Of a stretch of DNA of 64,000 bases, positions 25,605 through 38,200 are shown in pieces. The notes beneath the pieces are model-generated. The model had not been told where the DNA came from. It worked only from the letters and a program-made list of their open reading frames with translations, and searched no databases. Position 1 is the stretch's first letter. Every line of letters starts with the position of its first letter. The position numbers were made by a program, and so were the translations under genes. The stretch is from Apostichopus japonicus (lineage: Eukaryota > Echinodermata > Holothuroidea > Aspidochirotida > Stichopodidae), in contig NC_092568.1 in assembly GCF_037975245.1 (NCBI RefSeq), positions 17,627,001-17,691,000 of the forward strand, read 5' to 3'.

Positions 25605-25610
25605 TTTATT
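25605..25610 (-). terminator. Polyadenylation signal of TMEM223
   Basis: AATAAA on the minus strand, about 53 nt after the TMEM223 stop codon. Position and orientation fit a short 3' UTR. Confidence 0.55.
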
Positions 25611-25662
25611 AAACATACTGCTCGTATTGAGCAGCAGACTTCATTATTTTATCAGGTATTCG

Positions 25663-25958
25663 TCAAACCAGAACTCGCTTCATTCCAGCTGTGTAGTCGA
25701 ACAACCTTCCGTTCAGAAATTTGCCTTGCTTATCCAGAATGTAGTGGAAAGAATGGCCGTAAACTTTAATTGGGAGTTGACTTGACACCGCATGTCTCGA
25801 ATGCTGACAGGAAACTTTAGATACGGGGACCGTCATGGAGGATTTCAGCCCGAGAAAGCCGAAAGTTTCAATTCTGAGGTTGTTGCCGCCTTTCAGTAAA
25901 ATGAGGGAAGATATTGATCTCCTGGAGTACATTAAAGACCCGGCAAAGATTGATGTGC
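25663..25958 (-). CDS. TMEM223: TMEM223 exon 2
   Basis: The acceptor is TCATCCTAG. The exon starts GTSIFAGSLMYSRRSISSLI in phase with exon 1 and ends with KRVLV and a stop. It carries the conserved LPIKV-G-FHYILDK segment of the family. Confidence 0.92.
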
Positions 25959-26923
25959 CTAGGATGAATAAAAAGAGGGAAATATTGGAATATATCAAGC
26001 TAAAGCAGGAATCGAATGTTACAGCAATTAAATAATATCTGTGCAGTAAAAGGTCCAAATTGCACCTGCAAGGCAGTTTCCCGACTGGCAGGCTGCTGTG
26101 TGCCGTGGTTCATGAATTAAACCAAACAGTGTAATAAGTGTATTACCAATCGGGTGGTCATGAATTTGTGAGTGATCTAAATGAGCACAAGTCCTTAACA
26201 GCAAACAGTCATTGTGCAGATTAGTCTTGATCAGTTGGTCAGTGTGCAGCAGGAGTTAAATGATTTCATACTTGGTACTTAGGTCCATGCTGGTGTACGA
26301 ACCCTGCTGCTCTCTTGAAATCAAAGCCCGAGAATCTTGCGTGTGCAGTGATATAGTAACTGTCGAATAGTTGCAAGGCATCACTAGTCTGGAGGCTCTC
26401 TGGTTAACCATTACCTCCATACCTAGCTACACAAATGCTGGTCCTAATTTGTTCATAATGTATATAGCACGTAACCACATTTTGTTTCCACATGCAGACT
26501 TTATTATTTCTTACCTGCTGCAAGGCACAAAAGTGTAACACCATATCTCCATTTACCAGATGACAGTGACATAGTAATCCCAGACCACGAGGTCCACTTT
26601 TTTAATTCTGCTGGAGGGCCCTCTGGTCCATATTTAGTGGCTGTCAGGATATGTGCATCTTTCATGGATGTAAAAGCAGTGTGTGTCAAGTAACCCCAAA
26701 AGACCATCTGAGCACAAGCAAATGCACCAACAACACCGAAAAATATATTACTATTGTTCTTGTAAAGGACAACATCCTTGACCACCTCTGACTTATGAAA
26801 TTTTGTCCTGCAGGGGCTCAATATTAAAGTTCTCCTAAGAGGAACCAAGGTTGGAAAGAAATGCTTCCTTGTGCATCCCAATCTCTGGTGTATGTAACAT
26901 GTAATCCTCCAAGGAACAGCCAT
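25663..26923 (-). CDS. TMEM223: Transmembrane protein 223 (complete, two exons)
   Basis: A small mitochondrial membrane protein. Human TMEM223 has been linked to early steps of complex IV (COX1) biogenesis; that role is from general knowledge, not from this sequence. Exons 26515-26923 and 25663-25958 join in phase 1 to give 234 aa (human about 200 aa). The N-terminus is basic and hydroxylated without acidic residues for about 40 residues (MAVPWRITCYIHQRLGCTRK), as expected for a mitochondrial presequence. Then come DVVLYKNNSNIFF, a first membrane segment (VVGAFACAQMVFWGY), WRYGVTLLCLAAG leading into a second membrane segment, and a soluble C-terminal half with VPVSKVSCQHSRH, LPIKVYGHSFHYILDKQGKF and RLFDYTAGMK, all marks of the family. 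Same strand as APLF, which lies 5 kb upstream. Confidence 0.93.
26515..26923 (-). CDS. TMEM223: TMEM223 exon 1
   Basis: The start is the first in-frame ATG (26921-26923), chosen because the following 40 residues look like a mitochondrial presequence. The exon ends with GCAGCAG before donor GTAAGA, leaving one base of a glycine codon. It contains the first membrane segment and the start of the second. Confidence 0.9.
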
Positions 26924-29900
26924 AACGTACTGTTGTACATGAATTCTGAAAGAAAATTTAAATAATTATGAAAGTAGGATATTAATTTACTGAGCAAATG
27001 TAATGTGCATAATAATGACCTCATGCAACAGCTGCAAAGAAAACTCTTTTTGTTCCCTGTCCCTTGAAATGTCCCCACATTTCATGTTCTGTCATGGAAA
27101 CATCTCCCAATTTGTTTATAGACCATGTGTACATTCAACTAAACATGTTTGACCTTCCGTTTGTTGAAATAGCTTGAAACTAGGCTGTGGTTGTTTACAA
27201 CTACACAGAAAATATTCATTCATGGCTCACAGACAATGGAAACAATCATTGAATGATGTAATACTCATAGCATGTTATACACACGAAAAAAAGCATGTTG
27301 CAAATTATATTGTTGAATAATAAGACTTCCAGTTGCCTTCCAGTTTTGGTTTCTGAATGCGGCGAACTAAAAATGCATGGACATTTGACCATAATCCTTA
27401 TAACATAGAAATACCCGAACATTGAGTGACCCTCAAAATTCCCTTCCCCTTTAGGCTTTAGTTCAGTATGCATGTAGGCTAGGCCTAGGCGACCCAGATT
27501 TTCTGAAAAAGATATGGTCACCTTATTCTAAATCGTTGTTTACTTGGCTATTATGGCAAGACAAAAATTCAAGAGATGAAAATATGAATAAATGTTGACT
27601 TTCCAGTCAACCAATGACATTGGTGTTGTTTCGTCGGTGTTGTTTGTTTTTATGTGATTTGTACAACTACTGTAGCCTAACGTACACTAGCCTACCTCAA
27701 ACTTTTAAGCCTAACAAAGTGATCGATGTTATTTGATAGGTGAAGCCTTACGTAATTGAGTACTGTAAAATTTTAACTCCAATATCTTTTAACCAAACTT
27801 TTCACTGAGAGCGCATAAAAAATAATGAATTATAAAAATATACTTTACTGACTTTCACTTAGCCCTGTAAAATAACGTTAACCTTCTTGTATTAGTCGCG
27901 GAATACATCGATGTGTAGCGATAGACCATCGTGTAATGGAAGGTGTACAGATGAAAAGTTGTTCCTCTTCACATTGAAGCATAGTCGTTTATCTCGAAGA
28001 GAATTAGCATTTAATTCCAATAAATTTAACACATATTCTGTATAATTTACAGTCTTTGAAAAGTTTTTAAGATACAACTAAATTAAGGATATACTTAAAA
28101 ATACAATAAATCGAGTAAAAGGAATCAGATACAGGATATATCTCTATATTCAAAGATACCTAATCGTTCATCCAATTTGCAGATATCTTTACAAATGAAA
28201 GTTAATGTATATTTGAACGGCCTCTCTAATGCAAGGGTACGCAGTTATATAGCTTGCCATGAAGCTAGATCAGACAATGCAGCCTACACAACGAAATATT
28301 TCTTTGAGCCTACACTATAAGGAAGTAACAGACACCCATATAACTACCCACGGATTGCTCAAGTAAGGGCATGAATGTCAACCAAATTTACATTTATAAT
28401 TTATAGTTTTTACTTTATTTGTAATCGATTCTTGAAAAAGGAAAATGTTATGAGACATCTATTTGAGGACTGTGGCTTAAATATCACACAAATTTCTCAC
28501 TGTGACAAAACAATCAATTTTGCTCAAAAGCATATACTTTGGCTTCATTTGATGAAGCCCGCAATGAATTTTAGCAAAGTGCACCTCTGACAAATAAAAA
28601 CTTCAGATAGAAAAGAAATGAAACAGAGACAGATATAATATCAAATGTCATAGGGCTTATATTTTGCTCTATATCACAAGTTCTGTGACTATCGTTGCAA
28701 AAAGCAAAACAAAACCAACACAGATAAAATGATAAATCACATGAAAAAGAATAAAAAGAAATACAAATTAGTATATTCAACAAGCATCTCAGAACTATCT
28801 ATGATTCTATTAAAAGTTATAATATTCATATTTTTTTAAAGTCTCAAAGATAATCATTTCTAGGATTAGCGTTAACTTACTTTAAATTTATTTCGGATTA
28901 GCGTTAGCTTACTTTAAATTTATTTCAGAACATCTTCAACTTAGAAAATCCTAATTTTGAATAAAAACCAATGCAATTTCCTGTGATGTGCAATTGCAAT
29001 ATTGTTTCACCCATGCTGAATGGATGGCCATTAGCTTATGTTTGCTTTTAAACTTCCAGGTTCTCCAGTCCAGAGGTGACTAATAACATTTGAATTTATT
29101 GTTAGTTTCAACTGGTTCACTTCTGGCTGATTAAAAGTCAACTTAAAGGCACAAAATTACCAATTAATTTTGAAATGTTGTAAACCATTGAAGAACTACC
29201 ATTATCAGTCCACGTTTAATTTTAACACTTTGAATTTTTTGAGAAACAACCCCATAAAACAAGAGGGGGTCCATCATTTAAAGTGACTGGACTTTGTAGT
29301 CTAATACACCTAATACACAGACCATTATGGTCAGTTCCTCAGATGCAATACACACCTCAAAGGGACAACAGAAGACTTTGATTGCCTCAAATGACATGTT
29401 TCTTTAATTTGTTACAACTTTGTGATGAGACAAACGGTATTGGATGTCATCCCAAGGATGCTCATTTGTTCATATGGAGTTAATAAGAAAACATGTTTTG
29501 GTTGATTTATTAGAATTTACAAAACGATGGATAAACATCGACATTAAAGGCAGGCACGGGGCCGGCCGACATCATCATCTGATCCGCACAGCAGCATTCC
29601 AGAGAACTGGCATACTTGCTGAAACATCTTGAAAACCGGAATTGGTAGAAAAACACTGCTGGCACTCAAAATTTTTATTTATGGAATAAAATCATATCAA
29701 GATTAAACTTTCTGCCTAAGGTCATTTTGTAACACTCTGTGTGGACTGTGTGGACTTTACGAGTTGTGATATTTAAAAAAGTTAATTGAAAAATCTATGA
29801 GTTGTGGCGATAAGAAGTTACCCAGAGTAAATGCTTCCGGTGTCTGTACATTTGAGCCTGTAACAAATAACAACATGTATAACTGAAGGAATGAAGCAAA

Positions 29901-32055
29901 ATTTTCAAACTTCTAACTATCTAGCATAAAGTAGCCCAACCACATGGCCCCCTCTTACATTCAAAAAGACAAGCATAATGTCTAACAATGACAATTTAAT
30001 CTTGTTTTACAAAATGACCTACATATTACAAGTAATCAAGTATGGAGTTATTTTACTGCAATTATTACTGGTATCAAAATTTCTGTAACTTAATCATATG
30101 AAAATGGAATATATAGCACTTTCTTACATGTCAGAGAGGTAAATAGAGAACTTTATGATGTTAACAAAATTATAAGAAACCAATTGAAAAGAACATAAAA
30201 TACTGTACCAACACTCAGCCCTCCCCCCCCCCTCCCAAAAAAAAATTTTTTTTTACATAAAACTTTAGCAATGATCTTTAGCATAACATCATATTTTACA
30301 TGTGCGACGATACAATTTTTTTCCAGGGAAAAAAAATAGTAACATTTTACGCAAGATTTCAAAAATGTTAACTTTCAGAATTAATACTTCACAAACAGAT
30401 AGTCTGAAACTTATGCTTACTCTACTAGATAGATGTATTGTTGTAGAAAGTTAAAAATGTAATCTTTCCAAGATCATGGCCACAGAACAATTCAAATGAT
30501 ATTTTCTGATGAAACAGTGATGGATATTGGACTGTGCTGACAATAACTTATTAATGCAAAACAGGTAAATTAATGACTTTTTGTGATTCATTCAATAATT
30601 TATTATTTGTTCCACTAAAGTCAATCATTAATTTGTGCTATTTTTTAATCCTGTGTATAAAGGATTATCAAGAAAAACAATAGAAAAAAATATTACTTTA
30701 ATTAAGATATCTATGATTCCATAACCCCCCCCCCCCCAAAAAAAAAACAGGCTACAAAAACTGGCAAGAAATGATTAACGTTTTTACTGTTACAAGGAAA
30801 GGTAACCTACTTTACGAAAATCATTGAATAAAAAGTTTCAATGGTTTAACATTATTAAAAACAAACAGAATTAATCTAAACTAATGCAAACTATTTTCAC
30901 TTAAATTATTTGATTGATTGTCTTCCTAAATTCCATGAAAAAAACTTACAGTAGTGCATAAAAGTCACTGACCACTTTTGGAAACCAGTTTTCTTTTCTC
31001 TCTAGCACTTCCTTATTAGCCATGCTTTTCAAATGCACTAGTGGGTCTGAGAGAATGCAGCCATTTGTGTTCTTCTTCTTATAGTTCAAAGTTAAACTAG
31101 TCACATTTTTTCAAAAGCAACGTTCCACTGCTCATCAGATTTATTAATCTTTTGGTCTGAAAAGGCAGAATTAGCTGAAAATTTATCTCATCAGTCAATA
31201 AATGTGAGTGTAAAGTGAGAGCAGTGATACCTTAGTTAATTCAACAATAAATGTCTTGTAGTGAAATTATGAATACCCCTGAAGACATTCCAGAAGTGAC
31301 AAAGATATGCTTAAAAAAAACTGTGTTGTTTGGGGATTTAAAACAGACATTTTTCGGAACTTAAAAGTGATATTTACATTTCTCTTTCTTCGGGGGCCTG
31401 GCAGAAAGAGTATCGGATAGTAACCGAAATTACTACTGAAATAATAGTGCATTAGAGAACATTTGTAATAAGAAATTCCTGTGCAGCAAAGTATACTAAA
31501 TGTCGTCACCATGTGCCACGTTTTGTGCAAATAATTCTTGGTGTCCAACAAAATTTCAGAAGAGGTTCCCCCCCCCCTCTTAGTGGATCAGCCCCTGGTT
31601 CAAATGTATGAGATGTTGATAACAATTATGCTATATTTGCACCCCAGCTGCTATGACCAGATGTAAAAAAAAAATTGACTTCTTTGAATATTACATTCCA
31701 CAAAGTTATTTACAAACTAAAAACAGGCAAAAATCATAACGACTATAAAACAATACCTACGAGGGCAGTGGATAATTACTAGTAATCCCTTAAAAGGTGA
31801 CTGCCGGATTCAATTCTAAGCATTCAGGTTGAACTCAGCAACAGCAGCTTTTTTGAAAAGAAAATTTGGAAAAAAAGCTACAATATCTTCTAAACAATCC
31901 CAACAAATTTTATCTCCTAAAAAATATACAAATCTATCAAGTTTTCTCATCTGTTAAAAGAAGGATATTTTTTTTTTTTCAAACTTGGAGGTATCTGATA
32001 CGAAGGCATCCCTTCTAAGCTATCTTCGCTGGGTGTCCAACACTCTGTGCTCGTT
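26924..32055. other. Intergenic interval between TMEM223 and APLF
   Basis: AT-rich, with no supported gene on either strand. It should contain the TMEM223 promoter and the APLF 3' UTR. C runs occur near 30221, 30726 and 31567. A two-copy 32-bp duplication is at 28863. Confidence 0.5.
28863..28926. repeat. Two-copy 32-bp direct duplication
   Basis: Two adjacent copies starting GGATTAGCGTTA and ending AAATTTATTTC, identical except for one A/G change (AACTTAC versus AGCTTAC). A recent local duplication. Confidence 0.95.
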
Positions 32056-32288
32056 TCATATCGGTTTCTGCATCTTCTTATTTTTGATGTAACCTTTGGC
32101 TTCTTTCACCAGCTGACTCACATCCTCGCTGTTCTCTTGAGACCCTGGATCCCAATCGCTGTCTTCAGACGTCTTCGTCTGGGGAGTGTCCTCTTCTTCT
32201 TCTTCTTTGTCGTCCAGAAAACTGTCTTCGTAGTCGTACGTGTCGGGAGCATCCTCGTCGCTTCCGTTCTCTGCGGCCTTCCCCCGAC
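32056..32288 (-). CDS. APLF: APLF exon 11: acidic histone-binding tail
   Basis: Reads RGKAAENGSDEDAPDTYDYE, DSFLDDKEEEEEDTP, SEDSDWDPGSQE and VSQLVKEAKGYIKNKK before the stop at 32056-32058. It aligns with the human tail (NDSFLDDEEEDYEPTDEDSDWEPG then LLKEAKRF), the part that binds core histones as a chaperone. The acceptor CCTTCACAG lies about 24 nt from a LINE 3' end. Confidence 0.95.
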
Positions 32289-35200
32289 CTGTGAAGGCAA
32301 GTTGGAGAGATATAAGATATAAGAATCTTTATTGACCATAAAAGGAATTGGCATTCACTCCATCTCAGTAAAACAGACAATCAAAAAATCATAAATACAT
32401 CGAAAATACATTTAAATTTGATTCCTAAAACGAAAAATTAAGACTACTACGTCCATGTTCTGACACATAAAATTGGCCTATTTCCTACAGAATTCATTGG
32501 CAAGATTGAGAATAGCCCTTGGCAAGAAAGAACTCCTGTATCTCTCGGTTCGGCATCTCATGACAATGGGTCTGCCCGTTCGATTGCTGTAATCTACCCG
32601 ATGCCCCAGACGATGTTGGGATGACATGATTGACTTCATATTTCTCTGTGATACTCTGACAAGCAACTCATCTACTGAACTGCGCTCCTGTGACCCATAA
32701 ACTTTCCTTGCTTTAGAAACTAGTCTATTTAACTTGGTCATGTCTCTAGCAGTAGTATTTCCACCCCAGGCGGCTAAACAAAAAATATCGATCACTTCAT
32801 CCTCAGAACACACCAAGGAAGTAACATAATTGTCTTGAAGTAAAGTCTTAGCACAATCCAGTGACCAAATAATCTCTCGGGTAACAATAAACAAAAACAT
32901 AGCCATACAAAATCTTGAAAACCGGACCTCATTATTCCAAGAGATTCTATCATGTCAAATTGACTGCTAAATACTCTCCAGTATTTTGACTTCTAATATT
33001 GCTTTGTCTTTCTTTCTACGACCAGACCTTCAAACACAATAACAATTACAGTATGAAATACTGGAGTGGTAGCTCAGTGGTTAATACCGGCGCCTTTCAA
33101 TCATAAGGTCCCCGGTTCGAGTCACTCCAAGAGTAATGTACTGTATGTAGTCCAGCTACAGAGTTGTTGACAATTGACAATTCATAATCATGGACGTTAA
33201 ATATGAATGTAAGAGACTGACTTCGGTCAGCTTGTGGTCTGATAAGCCAATGAGGCTTCTTCGCGAGTTCCTGCTTGCAGGATGATCTAAAAATACATAC
33301 AAATACTATAGGAGAGAGAGCAGAATGTACAATATAGCTGATCACTGTACCCACAACTCTTACAAATAGTAGATGATTCGTCACTTTTGCTGTTAAGTCT
33401 CAGGAAGTTTTAATCAAGTTTATGAAAAACTGGACAAGCAATAGCACATCCGACTTCACTCTTCTGTTAATGTCTGATATTATAGTGATTTGCATTTAAT
33501 TTTTTTTATATTAATAACTTCCCGTGTCATTTTTAATACCAATACATCTCAAATCCTTGTTACTGAGAATGATTTCTTGTGAAGACACAATTACTTTTGG
33601 GGCAGTCTACTAGGACCCTGCCGGTTTTTCATGGCAGATAAAACCTGAATGGGAAATATCCTATTTTCCCATCATTTTAAAAGGCTTGTACAGCTAGTAA
33701 AAGTCTCACCTCGTCGAGTCTGCCTCTGTGGTCTGTCTGACGATAATGGATGTTTGAACTGTTTCTTGTGTTCCAAATTTGTTCTATAAGGAAAGAAACA
33801 AGACAAGCACATAAAGACACCATATGATATTAAAGTCAAATAGGACCAAAGCTGTATGTTCATTCACAAAGCTTTAATAAAAATAATAATCATAATCATA
33901 ATAAACAGTTCTTATATAGCGCAACTTACAATAAAGTCTCGCTGCACTGTACAAAAGAAAGTGAAAGATATGTACACAATATACAATAAGAGTAAACATG
34001 ACAATTATAACAATGAAAACAGGTATACTATACTTAAATTACATTCTAAAGGGATGTTTTGCAACGGAGAGAAAATGGAAGCTTTCTAGCTTTATAACAA
34101 ACTGATAAATAACAATGATCTACTCCATCCAGATCCACATGCAGGGTAGATCAAAAAAAAAATTCTTTCAGAATGAAGATTTTTAACAAATTCAATGTTT
34201 AAACACTTGCATCGGAACTATTTCATTTAGAATTAAAAACTTACCCCCCTGCATGGAACAAGGCTATTTAGATTTTCATTCACAACAATGATGGTAAAAA
34301 TTACAAATGAAGGAAAATATCTGACCACCTTGCCACATTTTCTGCTCCAAGATGATTTAACGGTTTCCCTTTCTTCGACTTCTTTTATAATTCTCTCCGA
34401 CTCTGTTCGGGCATACAAAAACTCCCTCTTTCTGATATTAAATACATACCAGGCTCATCACATTAACCTAAGCAGCTTCCCATATTACACCAATTTTGAA
34501 CAAATTACACTGGTTACCGGTTGAACAGAGGATCATTTACAAGACTGCTCTTTTCGTCTTTAAAATTCTCAATAATGTTGCACCTGTGTACCTGTCAGAA
34601 CTTATACAACCACACAGACCTATTCGTCAAGCACTTCGTTCGTCCAGCAAAAACCTACTCCAGGATCATGTTTCAAGGAATCGGTGGGGCCAGAGATCCT
34701 TCTCCTGTGCAGCCGTAAAAGTGTGGAATAACTTACCTCAATCAGTAAGACTTGTCAACAGCCTTGGAACCTTCAAGAAAAATCTAAAAACTTACCTGTT
34801 CCAAATTTCATTTATGTTACCATTTTTCTGCTGTTTCTGAGGACCTTCGGGCGGATACCGGCGCTATACAAAGTGTCCATTATTATTATTATTATTATTA
34901 TAACATTAATCCAAGGTGATATCATCCACCTCCACCTTTTCTCACCTGTAGCAATTTAAACCGTACGGACACTCAGCCTTGTCATCCTCGTCGGGCTCGA
35001 CTATTTCCGATTCCGATTTGTAGTCGTCGTCGTCTGGATGGCTGAAGTCTTTGTTATGTCGGGGATTTTTCCTGCGAAAATAGCATCGGAGAAGATGGTG
35101 CGAATCGTACACACCAAAATGAGAGAGGCATACCTCAACAAATATGAAAAAAAATACTTAGATGTAAAGAGTTGGTCACCAGGGGGTAGAAATTGGTGTA

Positions 35201-38200
35201 ACAATTACATGCCTGCCTGTCTGGTGATTATTTTCTGGTGACTCATCAAAAAGTTGAGGCTTTTTGATCAACCATCATATTGATATGATTACAGAAGAGT
35301 TTCTCTTTGGCTTCCTGACCCCCGTGATTTAGCTCGGTAAACAAAACTAAACCGTGTCGGTTACCTGTAACATTTAGAACCGTACGGACAGGGCTTCCGT
35401 GTCTCGTCCCCATTCTCCTTGTCGTCGCTCCGATTTCTTCTCCTCCTGGAATTTGTCGTCTCGCTGTCGGTCGATCTCTGGGAATCGGATAGAATCTTGG
35501 CGGTTCTCTTGGTCGGCTTGGGAATGTACACGTCTTCTTCGCTCGATTCTTCGTCAGAGTACGTCGAACGTCTCCCTCTCCTCTTCTTTGCCTTGGCTCC
35601 GCGAGGACTCTTGCCTTTACCCTTTCCCTTTCCCTACGAGGAGAGGCAGAAAATAACCAAGGGATGATTCAGTTCAGAGGGGAAACACTTTAAACTATTT
35701 TTGAAGGGAATACAAACCTGCGCGAGCACAACAGAATTTTAGAATGCCCTTAAAAGGATGACATTATCTTGGGCAAGACTTTCACAGAGATATGGAAACA
35801 CTTCATACTTGATCTTTGCATCAGAGAGCAACATCTTCCCCAAAATTTAAGCATAATTAAAACTAAAAATATCTTCTCACGGGAGTTGTGGTTGTTGACC
35901 TTTTGTCCAATGCATGACTTTTCAGTCCCATATAAACACAAATTTAATCTCTGTGTTTGCAGAGATCCCCCCTCTACCGATGGAAATAAACAAAACAAAT
36001 GTGTTGAAGAGGTGTATCAAGAGTGGCCCAGGGGTATAGATTATAAGCCTCTTTGTCTTCCATATGAAAGAACTAGCAAAGTTGTGATATCCCCCTACCC
36101 TCCCATCCCCTGCCCCACACACATAAAAGTCCTTACTTACCAAAAGTTGGTGCTGTCTTTCAAAATCATCACTATTACATAGGAAAATGGTTAATCTTTA
36201 TGTCTTCAAATATTAAAGCATCGGTGTGTGTGTGATAGCTTACTTAAATGATGTACCATTGAGAGTCCAGTTTTGTATGTTCATCAAAGTAAGTTTTGGT
36301 TCAAATTTATACCTGTCACTAAAAAAGATGAAATCAACACAATACAGCTTGAAGACTCGCTTAAAAGCCCATGCAAAGCTAATCAGTATTTGGCCCTACT
36401 GTTACAGTGTCAAAATTACTAGTTCTTTTTATCAAAAGTACTTTTCCAAAAGCATTTCGACAGTCCAATATGTAAAGAAATTACAATATGAACGGTCTTA
36501 ACTCGCTGGGGTAGAACCCTTGGAGGACGACGGAAAGATGCTTTCTGAAATTTCTGAGTTAGTGACCCTAATATGACTTTCAAAACCATATATGCAGACA
36601 AAAACTGATGACATCTATAACGACTCGTTATACAAACCTTCTTAGGACTAGACGCTTCTTCCCAGTCACTTTCCTCTTCTTCTTCGTCGTCTCTCGCGGC
36701 GACGAACTCCTCGTCGCCTTCGTCGTCGTCGACCTCGACGTCGTCCACGTAACTGACCCTGGTGGTCTGCCGCCCTCTAGAGCTTGTTCTTTTCTTCAGT
36801 TCCGGTACGGGAGCTTCGTCTTCTTCATCTTCTTCTTCCTCGTCTTCTTTGTAGAGGGTTGCGGTTTTCTTTCTCGGTGTCCTCGCAGGAGCTCCTCTTT
36901 TCTTAGCCGGCGGTTTCACTTCTTCTTCTTCTTCTTCTTCGTCTGATATTTCGTTCGCAGGTCGCTTCTTTGCTCTGCTGGAAGCTTTGGGAGCCGCTGG
37001 TAGCAGCATAAAAAGACAATGTTACATATATATGACAAAATTTCCTTTTGACCAATTTTAAAACATCAATGTAAAGTTTAACAGCAGATTTACTAACAAG
37101 TCATCACTTTCGGATCATTCTTTTTTTTTCTTTTTTTTTAGTTATGACTAACATCACGAGTGAGGAGAAGACCCATTTTTTCTCCAATTTTAGACTTTAA
37201 GACTTTTCGGAATAATTCCACCGAAAAAAAGAAAGTTAGAAGCAACGTTATCAAATTTGATTGGTAATAGTTTTGTTCTGTTAATATGACCTAAGTTTAA
37301 TATCTAGTCTTTCCCATACTTTTTAGGAAAATTTCGGAATGCAAAGTACTATTTTGAATTTCTCAAGCGATTTCAACCCCGAGCAGAAACCAAAACTTTT
37401 CCATAATTCAAATTCGTGCAATCAGATAAATCTGCTCCTGAGATGATATAATAGGAGTGTTATTTAAAAGTGTACAATTGATAAAATTTCCAACCTTTTG
37501 CCTTTTTGGCAACTTTTGGTTGCTCCTTCTGCGGTTCCTCTTCCTGACCGGAAGGTAAATTTAACATCCAAGCAGGCAGCTCACGATTCCTGTCGACAGG
37601 TTTTGCATATTTCTTGTTGTCTTCCGATGGAGGTTTCACATCCATCTTAAATAGAAGCAAAAATGAAGATGATTGAAGAAAGATTAGTGATAAAGACAAA
37701 GAAAATTTAGTGTGTGGTCAATGGAAACCTTGTTAAAACCACCATGAAATTTTAACCAATTATTATAATCAAGTCTGTTGTGCGCGGACCAGATTTGCCG
37801 CATGACGATTCCAGTGGCACAGATTATTCCCCTCTGTTAAATTTCAGTAAACCATGATGGATAAATGGACAAACTATACTTCTCAACAGCAGGAGAGGAC
37901 GGTGCCTTAGTTCCCCATTGGACCATGGAAGCTGACCTTGGTCACCGGTCTATGGGATAGGATAATTTCTACAACAAGTGTAACCATTGGCTCCAAACCA
38001 ACAGGAGTAAATTACAAGCCTTTCTACAAACGTTTCTTACCTCATCTTCTTCACCTAATGGCGTGCTGTCCTCCTCATCTCCGTCATCTTTCTCTTTTGA
38101 CAGACTTTTCTTCACTTCCTCCTGGCCGTCATTGGTTTCCTCTTCTGCAGTGCTGTCATTGTTATCTGCATGGAAATCTGAAGACGAGGCAAAATGGAAA

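Noticed and set aside
25835..26035. Plus-strand frame MEDFSPRKPKVSIL...
   Set aside because: Antisense to TMEM223 exon 2, which has clear family motifs.
32047..32380. Frames on both strands overlapping APLF exon 11
   Set aside because: Out of frame with the conserved SFLDD and SDWDPG tail.
33063..33128. Possible tRNA gene
   Set aside because: A and B boxes are present but the T stem does not pair and an unrelated body with an A-rich tail follows, so it is scored as a SINE.
36608..36946. Plus-strand Phe/Val-rich frame
   Set aside because: Antisense of the acidic APLF exon 7 (GAA/GAG runs read as TTC/CTC).
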